Positions 40,899 to 48,990 of a stretch of 64,000 nt of DNA are shown one piece after another; the stretch's first letter is position 1, and every line of letters starts with the position of its first letter. Source of the DNA: Deltaproteobacteria bacterium (GTDB taxonomy: Bacteria > Desulfobacterota > Desulfobacteria > Desulfobacterales > UBA2156); contig JAFDGC010000007.1 of NCBI GenBank assembly GCA_019309485.1, positions 43,309 to 107,308 of the forward strand. Direction: 5' to 3'. Made by a program: the position numbers and the translations under genes. Under the pieces are notes generated by a model, which did not search any database, was not told the origin of the DNA, and was given only the letters and a program-made list of their open reading frames with translations.

Positions 40899-42989
40899 GT
40901 GTTTGAACAGATCAAGAAACGAGACGGACGGATTGCGGAATTCGATTCGACAAAAATCACCGCCGCCATTGCCAAGGCCGGGAATGCCACCGGAGAATTC
41001 GGCGAGCGCGAAGCCAAGAAATTGACCCTTCGGGTCCTCACCCTGGCCCATGAACTGCGCCTGGGGCCGGTCCCCGAGGTGGAAGAAATCCAGGACATCG
41101 TGGAACGGGTCCTCCTCGATTCCCCTTACTACAGGACCGCCAAGGCCTACATCATTTATCGGGAGCAGCATGCCCAGCTTCGCCGCATGGCCACCCGGGC
41201 CAACGTGGATATGGTGGATCATTACATCGAAAAACAGGACTGGAAGATCAAAGAAAACAGCAACATGAGCTATTCCCTCCAGGGACTGAACAACTATATT
41301 TCCTCGGATATCACTTCCGATTACTGGCTCCACAAGATCTATCCTCCCAATATCCGGAGCGCCCATGCCAACGGAGATTTTCACATTCACGACTTGAGTC
41401 TTCTGTCTGTTTACTGCGTGGGATGGGACCTCAAGGACCTCCTCCTCCAGGGCTTTCGGGGGGTGGATGGAAAGGTGGAAAGCGCACCCCCAAAGCACCT
41501 CCGATCCGCCCTGGGCCAGATCGTCAATTTCTTTTATACCCTCCAAGGGGAAGCGGCGGGCGCCCAGGCCATCTCCAACTTCGATACCCTTTTAGCCCCG
41601 TTCGTACGTTTTGACGGCCTGGACTATACGGAGATCAAGCAGGCCGTCCAGGAATTCGTCTTCAACATCAACATCCCCACCCGGGTTGGATTCCAGACCC
41701 CGTTCACCAATATCACCCTCGACCTTCACGTTCCCGCCACCCTCAAGGATCATCCCGTCATCATCGGGGGGCATTTGCATGCGGAAACCTATTCCGAATT
41801 CCAGCCGGAAATGGATCTGCTCAATCGGGCCTTTGCCGAAATCATGATGGAAGGCGATGCCAAAGGAAGGGTCTTCACCTTCCCGATCCCCACCTACAAC
41901 ATCACCAAGGACTTCTACTGGGACAACCCCAACTTGGAGACCCTGTGGAAAATGACGGGAAGATACGGCATCCCCTATTTTTCCAATTTCGTGAATTCGG
42001 ACATGTCGCCGGAGGATGCCCGCTCCATGTGCTGCCGGCTCCGACTCGACAACCGGGAGCTTCTCAAAAGAGGTGGCGGGCTTTTCGGGGCAAACCCCCT
42101 CACGGGCTCCATCGGTGTGGTGACGCTGAACCTCCCGCGCCTGGGATATCTGTCCAAGGATAAAGAAGAATTCTGGGAGCGCCTCGACCGGCTCATGACC
42201 CTGGCGGTGGAAAGTCTCATTCTGAAACGCAAGGTCCTGGAAAAGTTCACGGAAGAAAACCTGTACCCCTATTCCCGGTTCTATTTAAGGGAGATCAAGC
42301 GCCATACGGGATTGTACTGGAAGAATCATTTCTCCACCCTCGGGATCATCGGAATGAACGAGGCAAGTGAAAATCTTCTGGGACAAAACATCGCCGGCCG
42401 GGAAGGCATGGCCTTTGCCCTGGAAACCCTGGACTTCATCCGGGACCGGATCGCCCGGGTTCAGGAGGAAACGGGGGATATTTTCAACGTGGAAGCCACC
42501 CCTGCCGAAGGGACGTCCTACCGGCTGGCCATGCTCGACAAGAAACGCTTTCCGGGCATTGTCTGCGCCAACGAAGACGCCTTTTCCGGCGGCGCGGCCC
42601 CGTACTACACCAACTCCACGCACCTTCCCGTCAATTTCACCGAAGACATCTTCGAAACCTTGACCCTCCAGGATCCTCTCCAGACCAAATATACCGGCGG
42701 TACGGTCCTCCATGTCTTTTTGGGGGAACAGGTGACGGATACCGGTGCCGTCAAACGCCTCGTAAAAAAAATCACCGATCACTACCGGCTCCCCTATTTC
42801 ACCCTGACGCCCACGTTTTCCGTCTGCCCCACCCACGGATACCTTGCCGGAGAGCATTTTCATTGCACCCTCTGCCGTCACGATACGGAAATCCATACCG
42901 GAGTGATTCCCTATGGCCGGCCCATCCGGCAATGGCATCCCCGAAAAGACGCCGAGGCGGTCACATGCCAGACATTCAAAGTGGCTTGA
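40899..42989 (+). CDS. nrdD: Anaerobic ribonucleoside-triphosphate reductase, with an atypical glycyl-radical site
   Basis: The 696-residue class III reductase would make deoxynucleotides without oxygen. Residues 1-95 are an ATP-cone (KKRDGRIAEFDSTKITAAI). The catalytic barrel has the family blocks GDFHIHDLS, NPLTGSIGVVTLNLPRLGYL and SNCVNSDMS-like segments. The C-terminal zinc site is CPTHGYLAGEHFHCTLC. The expected glycyl-radical motif (R-V-V-G-Y-x-R-P in relatives) here reads T-G-V-I-P-Y-G-R-P, with Pro671 (codon 42909-42911) in the place of the radical Gly, and the next Gly two residues later. The GTG/ATG start follows GAGGTG. Activase gene adjacent at 43009. Confidence 0.9.
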   Translation: MFEQIKKRDGRIAEFDSTKITAAIAKAGNATGEFGEREAKKLTLRVLTLAHELRLGPVPEVEEIQDIVERVLLDSPYYRTAKAYIIYREQHAQLRRMATRANVDMVDHYIEKQDWKIKENSNMSYSLQGLNNYISSDITSDYWLHKIYPPNIRSAHANGDFHIHDLSLLSVYCVGWDLKDLLLQGFRGVDGKVESAPPKHLRSALGQIVNFFYTLQGEAAGAQAISNFDTLLAPFVRFDGLDYTEIKQAVQEFVFNINIPTRVGFQTPFTNITLDLHVPATLKDHPVIIGGHLHAETYSEFQPEMDLLNRAFAEIMMEGDAKGRVFTFPIPTYNITKDFYWDNPNLETLWKMTGRYGIPYFSNFVNSDMSPEDARSMCCRLRLDNRELLKRGGGLFGANPLTGSIGVVTLNLPRLGYLSKDKEEFWERLDRLMTLAVESLILKRKVLEKFTEENLYPYSRFYLREIKRHTGLYWKNHFSTLGIIGMNEASENLLGQNIAGREGMAFALETLDFIRDRIARVQEETGDIFNVEATPAEGTSYRLAMLDKKRFPGIVCANEDAFSGGAAPYYTNSTHLPVNFTEDIFETLTLQDPLQTKYTGGTVLHVFLGEQVTDTGAVKRLVKKITDHYRLPYFTLTPTFSVCPTHGYLAGEHFHCTLCRHDTEIHTGVIPYGRPIRQWHPRKDAEAVTCQTFKVA

Positions 42990-43008
42990 GAGAACCCAAG
43001 GAGGCCCG

Positions 43009-43701
43009 GTGATCTTCGGCGGCATCCGGAAAACCTCCCTCATCGATTACCCCGGCATGGTAAGCTGCGTGGTCTTTGCGTCGGGGTGCAATTTTCATTG
43101 CCCCTACTGCCACAATCCGGACCTCGTCAATGGAAACACCCGCCAACGCTTTTCTGAAAAAGACGTCTTCGCCTTTCTGGCCCGGCGGAAAGACCTCCTG
43201 GACGGGGTGGTGCTCTCCGGCGGGGAACCGACCCTGCAAAAAGATCTCCCCGGGGTTTGCCGGCGGATCAAAGACATGGGCTTTTCGGTGAAACTGGACA
43301 CCAACGGCGGAAGGCCCCGCGTCCTGGAGGCCCTTCTTTCGACCGGTTGCATCGACTATGTGGCCATGGACATCAAGACCGATCCGCAGTCGTATGGCCC
43401 GCCCATCGGAGACGCGCAAAAACCGCCGCCCATCCTCGAAAGCATCCGCCGGATCATGGAAGCGGATATCCCCTATGAATTCCGGACCACCTGTGTCCGG
43501 CCCTTTGTGGATGAATCGATCATGGACCGAATTGCATCGGCCATTAACGGGGCCAAACGGTATGTCCTCCAGCGTTTTCACTCCAAAAATCTTTTGGACC
43601 CGGATTTTTTCAAACAAACAGATCCGGGATTCGACGCCGACGGCATGGCCCGGCTTTTCGCCGTCGCCGCCCCCCGGGTAAAATCCTGCCTCCTCCGGTA
43701 A
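43009..43701 (+). CDS. nrdG: Anaerobic ribonucleotide reductase activating protein (radical SAM)
   Basis: A 230-residue radical SAM activase. The GTG start at 43009 has AAGGAGG four bases upstream; longer frames overlap nrdD. The cluster motif is CNFHCPYCHNPDLV, followed by VVLSGGEPTLQKD and VKLDTNGGRPRVLE. This sub-type (GGIRKTSLIDYPGMVSCVVF at the start) is the activase normally paired with nrdD in anaerobic bacteria and archaea. It would abstract hydrogen from the nrdD glycine. It follows nrdD by 19 bp and is surely co-transcribed, which makes the altered radical site of its neighbour puzzling. Confidence 0.9.
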   Translation: MIFGGIRKTSLIDYPGMVSCVVFASGCNFHCPYCHNPDLVNGNTRQRFSEKDVFAFLARRKDLLDGVVLSGGEPTLQKDLPGVCRRIKDMGFSVKLDTNGGRPRVLEALLSTGCIDYVAMDIKTDPQSYGPPIGDAQKPPPILESIRRIMEADIPYEFRTTCVRPFVDESIMDRIASAINGAKRYVLQRFHSKNLLDPDFFKQTDPGFDADGMARLFAVAAPRVKSCLLR

Positions 43702-43776
43702 TCAACAAAAAATCACACCATAAGGCCCATTTAACCAATATATTTTATTAAGGTATTGTATGATATTTATTTTCCC

Positions 43777-43805
43777 TTGACAGCCCTTTCGATTCTCCTT
43801 TATCG
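43777..43805 (+). promoter_or_regulatory. Possible promoter of prpE
   Basis: TTGACA (43777-43782) is 17 bp from TTATCG (43800-43805) in an AT-rich 183-bp spacer, about 80 bp before the prpE start. The -10 is weak. Confidence 0.4.
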
Positions 43806-43884
43806 TACAAAATCCATTTTAAGGGGACGTCGTTTCTTCATTTTGCATCCATCCACCCACCAGAAAAGAGAGGAGGTCCATACT

Positions 43885-45801
43885 ATGGCCGGCAAGTATG
43901 AGGAAATATTTCGGGAATCCATCGAAAATCCGGATGTATTTTGGGGGCGCATCGCCGAAGACATCCATTGGTACAAGAAGTGGGACAAGGTGTTGGATGA
44001 CAGCAACAAACCGTTTTATCGATGGTTTACCGGCGGAGAACTGAACACCTGTCACAATGCCCTGGACGTCCACGTGGAAACTGGAAGGGGGGATCAGCCG
44101 GCCTTAATCTATGACAGCCCGGTGACGGACACCATCAAAACCTACACGTACCGTGAATTTCGGGATGAAGTGGCGCGCTTTGCAGGCGTTTTATCGGGAT
44201 TGGGGGTTACCAAAGGAGACCGGGTCCTGATTTACATGCCCATGATCCCCGAGGCGGTGACGGCAATGCTGGCTTGTGCCCGGATCGGCGCGGTGCATTC
44301 GGTGGTATTCGGAGGCTTCGCAGCCAACGAGCTGGCCACCCGCATCAACGACGCCAGGCCCAAGGTCATCGTATCGGCCTCCTGCGGGATCGAAGTGAAT
44401 CGGGTGATCAAATACAAACCGCTTCTCGACGAAGCCATCCGGCTTTCCAAAGAAGAAGCCCAACCCAGCACCTGTGTGATCTATCAGCGCCCCATGGAAA
44501 AGGCTTCCATGGTCCCGGAACGGGATAAGGATTGGATGGAACTCATGGCGGATGCCAAGCCTGCCGACTGCGTGCCGGTTCTGGCCACGGATCCTTTGTA
44601 TATCCTGTACACTTCCGGCACCACCGGCATCCCCAAAGGGGTGGTCCGGGACAACGGGGGGCATGCGGTGGCCCTCAAGTGGACCATGAAGGCCATTTAC
44701 AACGTGGACGCCGGAGACGTATACTGGGCCGCGTCGGACGTGGGCTGGGTCGTGGGGCACTCCTATATCGTTTACGGCCCCCTGTTGAAAGGGTGCACCA
44801 CGGTGCTTTTCGAAGGCAAGCCCGTGGGAACCCCCGATGCCGGCGTCTTTTGGCGGGTCATCTCCCAGCACAAAGTCCGGACCCTCTTTACCGCGCCCAC
44901 GGCGTTTCGGGCCATCAAGCGGGAGGATCCCCAGGCCGAACTGGTGAAAAACTACGATCTTTCCGATTTTTACGCCCTGTTTCTGGCAGGGGAGCGCCTG
45001 GATCCCGATACCCTGCAGTGGGCGGAGAAGGCCTTGAACAAACCGGTCATCGATCACTGGTGGCAAACGGAAACCGGATGGGCCATCTGCGCCAATTGTC
45101 TGGGAATCGAGCATCTTCCGGTCAAGGAGGGAAGCCCCACCAAGCCCGCGCCCGGGTGGAACGTGAAGGTGGTGGACGATGCGAACAAGGAAGTCAAGGC
45201 CGGCGAGATCGGCGCCCTGGTGGTCAAGCTGCCCCTTCCTCCGGGATCCCTTCCCACCCTCTGGAAGGCCGACGACCGGTTTGTGGAATCCTACCTGAAA
45301 GAGTTTCCGGGTTATTACAAGACAGCGGACGCTGGATTCGTGGATGAAGACGGGTATGTATTCGTCATGTCCCGCACGGACGACATCATCAACACCGCCG
45401 GGCACCGGTTGTCCACGGGCGCCATGGAAGAGGTGCTCTCCAGCCATCCGGATGTGGCCGAATGCGCCGTCCTGGGCGTTGATGACCAGCTCAAAGGTCA
45501 AGTCCCCGTGGGATTCATCGTGCTCAAGGCCGGCGTCGCCCGTTCCGAAGAGGAGATCATCAAGGAGGTCATCCAGATGGTGCGGGACCGGATCGGACCG
45601 GTGGCGTCCTTCAAAACAGCCACGGTGGTCAAGCGGCTCCCCAAGACCCGCTCCGGTAAAATCCTTCGGGGGACCATTCAGAAGATCGCGGACAACAAAG
45701 AGTGGCGCATGCCGGCCACCATCGACGATCCCGCCATCCTCGGCGAGATCGAAGAAGCCCTCACCAAGGTGGGATACGCCAGGGCAAGAAAAGACGGCTA
45801 A
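43885..45801 (+). CDS. prpE: Propionyl-CoA synthetase
   Basis: A 638-residue ANL-superfamily enzyme that activates propionate (or acetate) to the CoA thioester through an acyl-adenylate. The start at 43885 follows AGGAGG. Motifs: YTSGTTGIPKGVVRDNGGH (A3 loop and the family-specific RDNGGH of PrpE rather than Acs), YWAASDVGWVVGHSYIVYGPL, WWQTETGWAICAN, and the catalytic lysine region KTRSGKILRGT near the C terminus. The N terminus (FWGRIAEDIHWYKKWDKVLD) is the ACAS_N domain. Propionate use is typical of complete-oxidising sulfate reducers. It appears monocistronic with a strong terminator. Confidence 0.94.
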   Translation: MAGKYEEIFRESIENPDVFWGRIAEDIHWYKKWDKVLDDSNKPFYRWFTGGELNTCHNALDVHVETGRGDQPALIYDSPVTDTIKTYTYREFRDEVARFAGVLSGLGVTKGDRVLIYMPMIPEAVTAMLACARIGAVHSVVFGGFAANELATRINDARPKVIVSASCGIEVNRVIKYKPLLDEAIRLSKEEAQPSTCVIYQRPMEKASMVPERDKDWMELMADAKPADCVPVLATDPLYILYTSGTTGIPKGVVRDNGGHAVALKWTMKAIYNVDAGDVYWAASDVGWVVGHSYIVYGPLLKGCTTVLFEGKPVGTPDAGVFWRVISQHKVRTLFTAPTAFRAIKREDPQAELVKNYDLSDFYALFLAGERLDPDTLQWAEKALNKPVIDHWWQTETGWAICANCLGIEHLPVKEGSPTKPAPGWNVKVVDDANKEVKAGEIGALVVKLPLPPGSLPTLWKADDRFVESYLKEFPGYYKTADAGFVDEDGYVFVMSRTDDIINTAGHRLSTGAMEEVLSSHPDVAECAVLGVDDQLKGQVPVGFIVLKAGVARSEEEIIKEVIQMVRDRIGPVASFKTATVVKRLPKTRSGKILRGTIQKIADNKEWRMPATIDDPAILGEIEEALTKVGYARARKDG

Positions 45802-45827
45802 ACCGTTTCTACGATGGCCACATTCCC

Positions 45828-45858
45828 GGCGCCCCGTTCAGCGGGGCGCCGTTTTTTA
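45828..45858. terminator. Bidirectional terminator between prpE and yedF
   Basis: GGCGCCCCG pairs perfectly with CGGGGCGCC around a 5-base loop, then six T follow on the plus strand. It separates the convergent prpE and yedF genes; yedF's stop lies within its 3' edge. Confidence 0.88.
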
Positions 45859-46467
45859 TAAATTGACCGTCTTGTCGGCCAGTTGCAGGGCGGTGACGAT
45901 ATCCAGCATGTTGGTGGTTTCCCCCACCTGTTTTTTCCCCAGAAGCGCGAAATGATTCAAACAGGTCCCGCACACCAAAATCGTCAGCCCCTCTTTTTCG
46001 AGCCGCTTCAGGTCTTCAAGAACTTCGGACCCTTCCACGGCAAGCTTGACACCGTTGTTCACCAGGACCAAGCGCCACAGGTCCGGTCCCATTTCAGGAA
46101 GGGTTTTAATGAAATTGACCATCAGTTTTTTTCCCAGGACCGCATCTCCGAATCCCATGCGGTCGGTGGCGCACATGACCAGGATTTTCTTTTCTTTTTC
46201 CTTTGTTACCGGTTTCGGTTGCGGATCCGATCGGGGCGCATCCTCCCACGAAGGATTCCTTAATCGACCCATAACCCGATATTCTTCCCCCTCATTTTCC
46301 AGGATCGTCTCGAATCCCTGGGACTCCAGGAATCGTTTGACATTCTGCTGGGATGCCGGGTTATCGATTCTCACCGTCACCGAATCGGGTCTTTCTTCCT
46401 GGAGGAGGGCCCGGGTCTGCAACACCGGGGCCGGACAAGACAAGCCGCGCGCATCGATTTCTTTCAT
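45856..46467 (-). CDS. yedF: YedF-type selenium metabolism protein (TusA domain plus DsrE-like domain)
   Basis: A 203-residue protein. Residues 1-70 are TusA-like: EIDARGLSCPAPVLQTRALL with the reactive Cys10. Residues 95-203 are a DsrE/DsrF-like domain (ILVMCATDRMGFGDAVLGKKLM, LILVCGTCLN-type segment TILVCGTCLNHFALL). This two-domain form defines the YedF family found mainly beside selD in selenium-using bacteria, thought to carry sulfur or selenium. Start ATG 46467 has AAGGA upstream. It is downstream of selD on the same strand, separated by repeat A. Confidence 0.9.
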   Translation of the reverse strand: MKEIDARGLSCPAPVLQTRALLQEERPDSVTVRIDNPASQQNVKRFLESQGFETILENEGEEYRVMGRLRNPSWEDAPRSDPQPKPVTKEKEKKILVMCATDRMGFGDAVLGKKLMVNFIKTLPEMGPDLWRLVLVNNGVKLAVEGSEVLEDLKRLEKEGLTILVCGTCLNHFALLGKKQVGETTNMLDIVTALQLADKTVNL

Positions 46468-46478
46468 CGCGTCAATCC

Positions 46479-46672
46479 TTGACAAGATCGTAAAAAGGCT
46501 TTTGTGAGCGCCATCCAAGCCTTTTCGGAAAAAGAGAGACAAAGGGTTGAGCGTTAAAAATATCAAGCTGTTTGAGGCACTTGTGCCGAGTTCTTGAAAT
46601 TTAGCGAAACCCTTTGGGTCTCCCGGAAAGGGTTGCGGCGCGAACAAAATCGGCCTTTCTACATTCCATCAA
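46479..46672 (-). repeat. Repeat family A, copy 2 (inverted)
   Basis: A 194-bp, full-length inverted copy of the 1229 element, with ends TTGACAAGATCGTAAAAAGG and, on the other strand, TTGATGGAATGTAGAAAGGC. It sits in the selD-yedF spacer, just upstream of the yedF ribosome site, so it may affect yedF expression. Confidence 0.85.
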
Positions 46673-46753
46673 TCCTTCAATAATATCAAAAAAATCCGGG
46701 GAGTCCCCCTTCCCCCACCCCGGCTTCACATCGGGTTGTGCCCTTTAGGGCCC

Positions 46754-47803
46754 TCAAAATACGGATATCCGCTCCCGCCCGCCGGAAACCACCTCCCCGA
46801 TGACAGCCGCATGAATCCCGTACCGAGCGCGAAGGGTTTCGGTCAAGGCCGTGCCCTTGTCGGCGTCGAGGCTGATCAAAAGCCCGCCCGAGGTCTGGGG
46901 ATCAAAGAGGACGTCCTGGAGGGCAAGATCCACGGTACCGGCAAACTCGATTCTTTTTTCGAAAAATTCCCGATTCTTATGGGCCCCGGCCGGAATCAGC
47001 CCCATGGCGGCAAAGGTAAGGGCTTCTCGGATCACCGGCACCCGGCCCGAAAAAAGGTGCACATCCAGCCCGGATCCCTCCACCATTTCGGCCAGGTGGC
47101 CCAAAAGCCCGAAGCCGGTGATGTCGGTGCAGGCATGCACGGTGAACTCCTTGAAGGTTTCGGCCGATTCCCGGTTCAGAGCCGCCATGATCCGGGTGAC
47201 ATCCCGGATGAGGTCCGCCGATGCGGCGGCAGCCTTGACGGCGGTGTTGATAATCCCGGTGCCCAAGGGTTTCGTCAGCACCAGACCGTCTCCTGCCTTG
47301 AGATTCTTCTTGGTGATCACCGCCCGCGGGTGAACGAATCCCGTCACCGACAGCCCGTATTTCAGCTCCTTGTCCTCGATGCTGTGGCCGCCGATGAGCA
47401 CCGTATCGGCTTCCCTGAGCTTGTCGATGCCCCCCTGGAGGATGCGCCGCAGCACCTCCATCTCCATGCCCGCGGACGGAAACGCCACCAGGTTCATGGC
47501 GGTTTTGGGGGTGCCTCCCATGGCATAGACGTCGCTTAACGCATTGGCGGCGGCGATCTGTCCGAAGGCATAAGGATCATCCACCACGGGGGTGAAAAAA
47601 TCCACCGTTTGAATCAGGGCCAGGTCCTTGGACACTTTGTAGACCCCGGCGTCGTCGGCGCGGTCAAGCCCCACGAGGACGTTCTCATCGGTGGGGAATT
47701 TCATCCCGCAAAGGGCTCGGTCCAGGTCCCCTGGCGCCAGCTTGGAGGCTCACCCCGCACCGGCCACGGTCGCGGTGAGGCGGTATTGTTTGGATGGTTC
47801 CAT
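46754..47803 (-). CDS. selD: Selenide, water dikinase containing selenocysteine (in-frame TGA at 47750-47752)
   Basis: Makes selenophosphate from selenide and ATP. Translation from ATG 47803 (AAAGGAAG upstream) gives MEPSKQYRLTATVAGAG, then TGA as codon 18, then ASKLAPGDLDRALCGM, running on as the normal SelD core. The position corresponds to the catalytic Cys/Sec of SelD (usual form G-C-G-C/U-x-x-K-L), so the TGA is read as selenocysteine; the total is then 349 residues, matching the family. Other motifs: DRADDAGVYKV, VDFFTPVVDDPYAFGQIAAANALSD and LTKPLGTGI. A candidate bacterial SECIS hairpin follows the TGA. A standard gene caller would start it at 47704 and lose 33 codons. Confidence 0.92.
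47722..47752 (-). promoter_or_regulatory. Candidate bacterial SECIS element in selD
   Basis: On the minus strand the UGA (47752-47750) is followed after 15 nt by CCAGG-GGA-CCUGG, a perfect 5-bp stem with a GGA loop (47734-47722). Bacterial SECIS loops sit roughly 16-37 nt after the UGA and start with G, as here. It would bind SelB. Confidence 0.65.
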
Positions 47804-47991
47804 GAATCGCGTCTTCCTTTTCTGCCTTATGAAAAACCCCGGCGTATCTGCGCCGGAATCCAAGAAAGTGGATTTTATAGGGAGATTAGGAATCCGTCAA
47901 ATCGATATTTTCAATAATACCGTCCTTGTGGATTTAGAAACTATATCCGGCCTTGTATGATTAAAACAAAAATAAAATAGACAAAGAAACA

Positions 47992-48010
47992 GGGGGTCTC
48001 GAAGACCCCG
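47992..48010 (-). terminator. Probable terminator after the DMT-transporter gene
   Basis: On the minus strand GGGGTCT-TCG-AGACCCC forms a tight hairpin followed by a T-rich stretch (CTGTTTCTTTGTC). It lies 12 bp beyond the transporter stop at 48022. Confidence 0.65.
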
Positions 48011-48021
48011 TGGGGAGAGGG

Positions 48022-48990
48022 TTATGGATCCTTCGGAGAATGGACCGTGGCGCTCATGGCCCGGGCACGGATGACCGCGGGGGCTTTTTCGTCAAACTCC
48101 TGTTTGAGTTGAAGGAGAATCACCGCCCCGATGACCAGGCACCCCCCGAAAATCTGCAGGGGGGAAAGGAGTTCGTTTAAAAACACGGCGGAAAGGACGC
48201 CCGCGGAGATGGGCTCCAGGGTGGCCGTAATCCCCGCCCGGGCCGCTCGCACGAAGTTGACCCCTTTCAGGTACAAGCCAAAGGGAACGAGGGTCCCGAA
48301 AACGGCGATGTAAAAAATCCATCCCCACTGAACCCAGGTATAGTCATGGGAAAAGGCTTCCAGGGGCGGATGGGCGATATTCCAGACCAGGGCGGCGAAG
48401 ACAAAGGCGAAAAACAAGACGGTCCAGGGATTGTAGCGGCGCATGCCGTATTCTCCGAAAATACCGTACCAGGCAAAGGTCACCGCCGATAAAATCCCGC
48501 TGACAATCCCGGCCAGGTTCATGGAAAACAGCTTCAGGTCGTAGGCACCCACCATGAGATAGCACCCGACAAAGGCGGCCACCAGGGCCACAGTGGTGGC
48601 CGGGCGGGGTTTTTCCTTTAGGAAAACCAAAGAATAGATCACGATGAAAAACGGCGCCAGGTATTGGAGGAGGATCGCCGCGGCCACGTGGATCCGGCTG
48701 ATGGCAAAAAGATACGTAAACTGGACGCCGGCCATTCCTACCGTGCCGAAAAGTACGAAATAAAAGATATCCTTTCTGGAAATACAAAGCAAAGACGGCC
48801 GGAAGACGGCCAGCACCATGAAAAGGATCCCGGCCGAAAGCGTCAGGCGGAGTTGCACCAATTGAAAGGGGGTGACGCCCGAATGAAATAAAAACTTGGC
48901 GCTCGATCCGGAAACGCCCCAGAGAAGCGCCGCGATCACCACGAAGAGGTAGCCCGTCTTCAGGTCTTTTTGGAATCCCGTGTTGTTCAT
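48022..48990 (-). CDS. EamA/DMT-family transporter
   Basis: A 322-residue membrane protein with about ten hydrophobic segments in two EamA repeats. The first is near FVVIAALLWGVSGSSAKFLF and the second around AGIVSGILSAVTFAWYGIFGEYG; the usual ITATLEPISAGVLSAVFLNE segment is present. Start ATG 48990 overlaps the stop of the putA-type gene by 4 nt (ATGA), so the two are co-translated. An amino-acid (perhaps proline-related) export role is an inference from that coupling. Confidence 0.88.
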   Translation of the reverse strand: MNNTGFQKDLKTGYLFVVIAALLWGVSGSSAKFLFHSGVTPFQLVQLRLTLSAGILFMVLAVFRPSLLCISRKDIFYFVLFGTVGMAGVQFTYLFAISRIHVAAAILLQYLAPFFIVIYSLVFLKEKPRPATTVALVAAFVGCYLMVGAYDLKLFSMNLAGIVSGILSAVTFAWYGIFGEYGMRRYNPWTVLFFAFVFAALVWNIAHPPLEAFSHDYTWVQWGWIFYIAVFGTLVPFGLYLKGVNFVRAARAGITATLEPISAGVLSAVFLNELLSPLQIFGGCLVIGAVILLQLKQEFDEKAPAVIRARAMSATVHSPKDP

